The translations under genes and the position numbers were made by a program. Source: Candidatus Omnitrophota bacterium (GTDB lineage: Bacteria; Omnitrophota; Gorgyraeia; Gygaellales; Profunditerraquicolaceae). Taken from it: a stretch of 14,547 nucleotides of DNA. The stretch is from contig JAGVOR010000151.1 of NCBI GenBank assembly GCA_020052635.1, forward strand, positions 1 through 14,547, in the 5' to 3' direction. Shown here piece by piece: positions 14,511-14,547 of the stretch. Numbering within the stretch: position 1 is the first letter of the stretch; each line of letters starts with the position of its first letter. A model generated the notes under the pieces. That model did no database searches, had not been told where the DNA came from, and saw only the letters and a list, made by a program, of their open reading frames with translations.

Positions 14511-14547
14511 ACCCTCTCCCTCTCCAAAGATCCTCCCGGGTACAACC

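Noticed and set aside
14511..14547. End of a further minus-strand gene upstream of the MetE-like gene
   Set aside because: Two frames stay open and would stop by overlapping the ATG at 14510, one of them ending in a plausible GCTREDLWRGRGYD tail, but about twelve codons are too few to decide.
1..14547. Mobile elements, CRISPR arrays, tRNA or rRNA genes, or a defence system
   Set aside because: No transposase-like frame, spaced direct-repeat array, tRNA-like fold or defence gene was seen; the regular repeats at 6480-7982 are inside one coding frame.

Overview
The window reads as an ordinary chromosomal segment of an anaerobic bacterium. The anaerobic signs are a four-subunit pyruvate-type 2-oxoacid:ferredoxin oxidoreductase, a small 4Fe-4S ferredoxin and a ferritin-like protein encoded side by side. 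A PpiD/SurA-like foldase and a very long exported coiled-coil protein suggest a two-membrane envelope. Near-consensus sigma-70 promoters, strong Shine-Dalgarno sites and intrinsic terminators are easy to see. The lineage cannot be fixed from the sequence alone; an uncultured anaerobic phylum such as Omnitrophota is only a guess. No mobile element, CRISPR array, tRNA or rRNA was seen.

Layout, left to right. (1) About 1-5182, minus strand: purine operon purB-purL-LOG-purQ. It starts from a promoter just upstream of purB and its genes overlap or lie close together; purQ runs off the left edge. The PurL protein carries two PurS-like domains at its N-terminus, and a LOG-type nucleotide phosphoribohydrolase gene sits between purL and purQ. 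(2) 5197-8338, minus strand: a 967-residue exported coiled-coil protein built from 46- and 32-residue modules, with its own promoter, a structured leader containing a possible 24-codon upstream ORF, and a strong terminator. (3) 8433-9660, plus strand: a divergently transcribed, membrane-anchored PpiD-like foldase without a parvulin domain, ending in a bidirectional terminator. (4) 9680-13467, minus strand: porG-porD-porA-porB, then a ferritin-like gene, then a ferredoxin gene preceded by a 135-base spacer rich in repeats; the series starts from a textbook promoter. (5) 13479-14510, minus strand: a stand-alone MetE-like (UROD/MetE fold) methyltransferase whose 3' end abuts the por promoter.

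How the parts fit. PurL, with its built-in PurS pair, and PurQ should form the FGAM synthetase, and PurB acts later in the same pathway. The POR complex would pass electrons from pyruvate oxidation (or take them for pyruvate synthesis) to ferredoxin, with the ferritin-like protein plausibly protecting these oxygen-sensitive Fe-S proteins. The MetE-like protein may belong to one-carbon metabolism. The divergent coiled-coil and foldase genes look like an envelope pair.

The least ordinary items are the modular coiled coil (each module an 11-residue head plus three or five heptads), the leader upstream of it with mutually exclusive hairpins, the LOG gene embedded in the purine operon, and the repeat-rich ferredoxin leader. 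I saw no clear sign of a wholly new multi-gene system.
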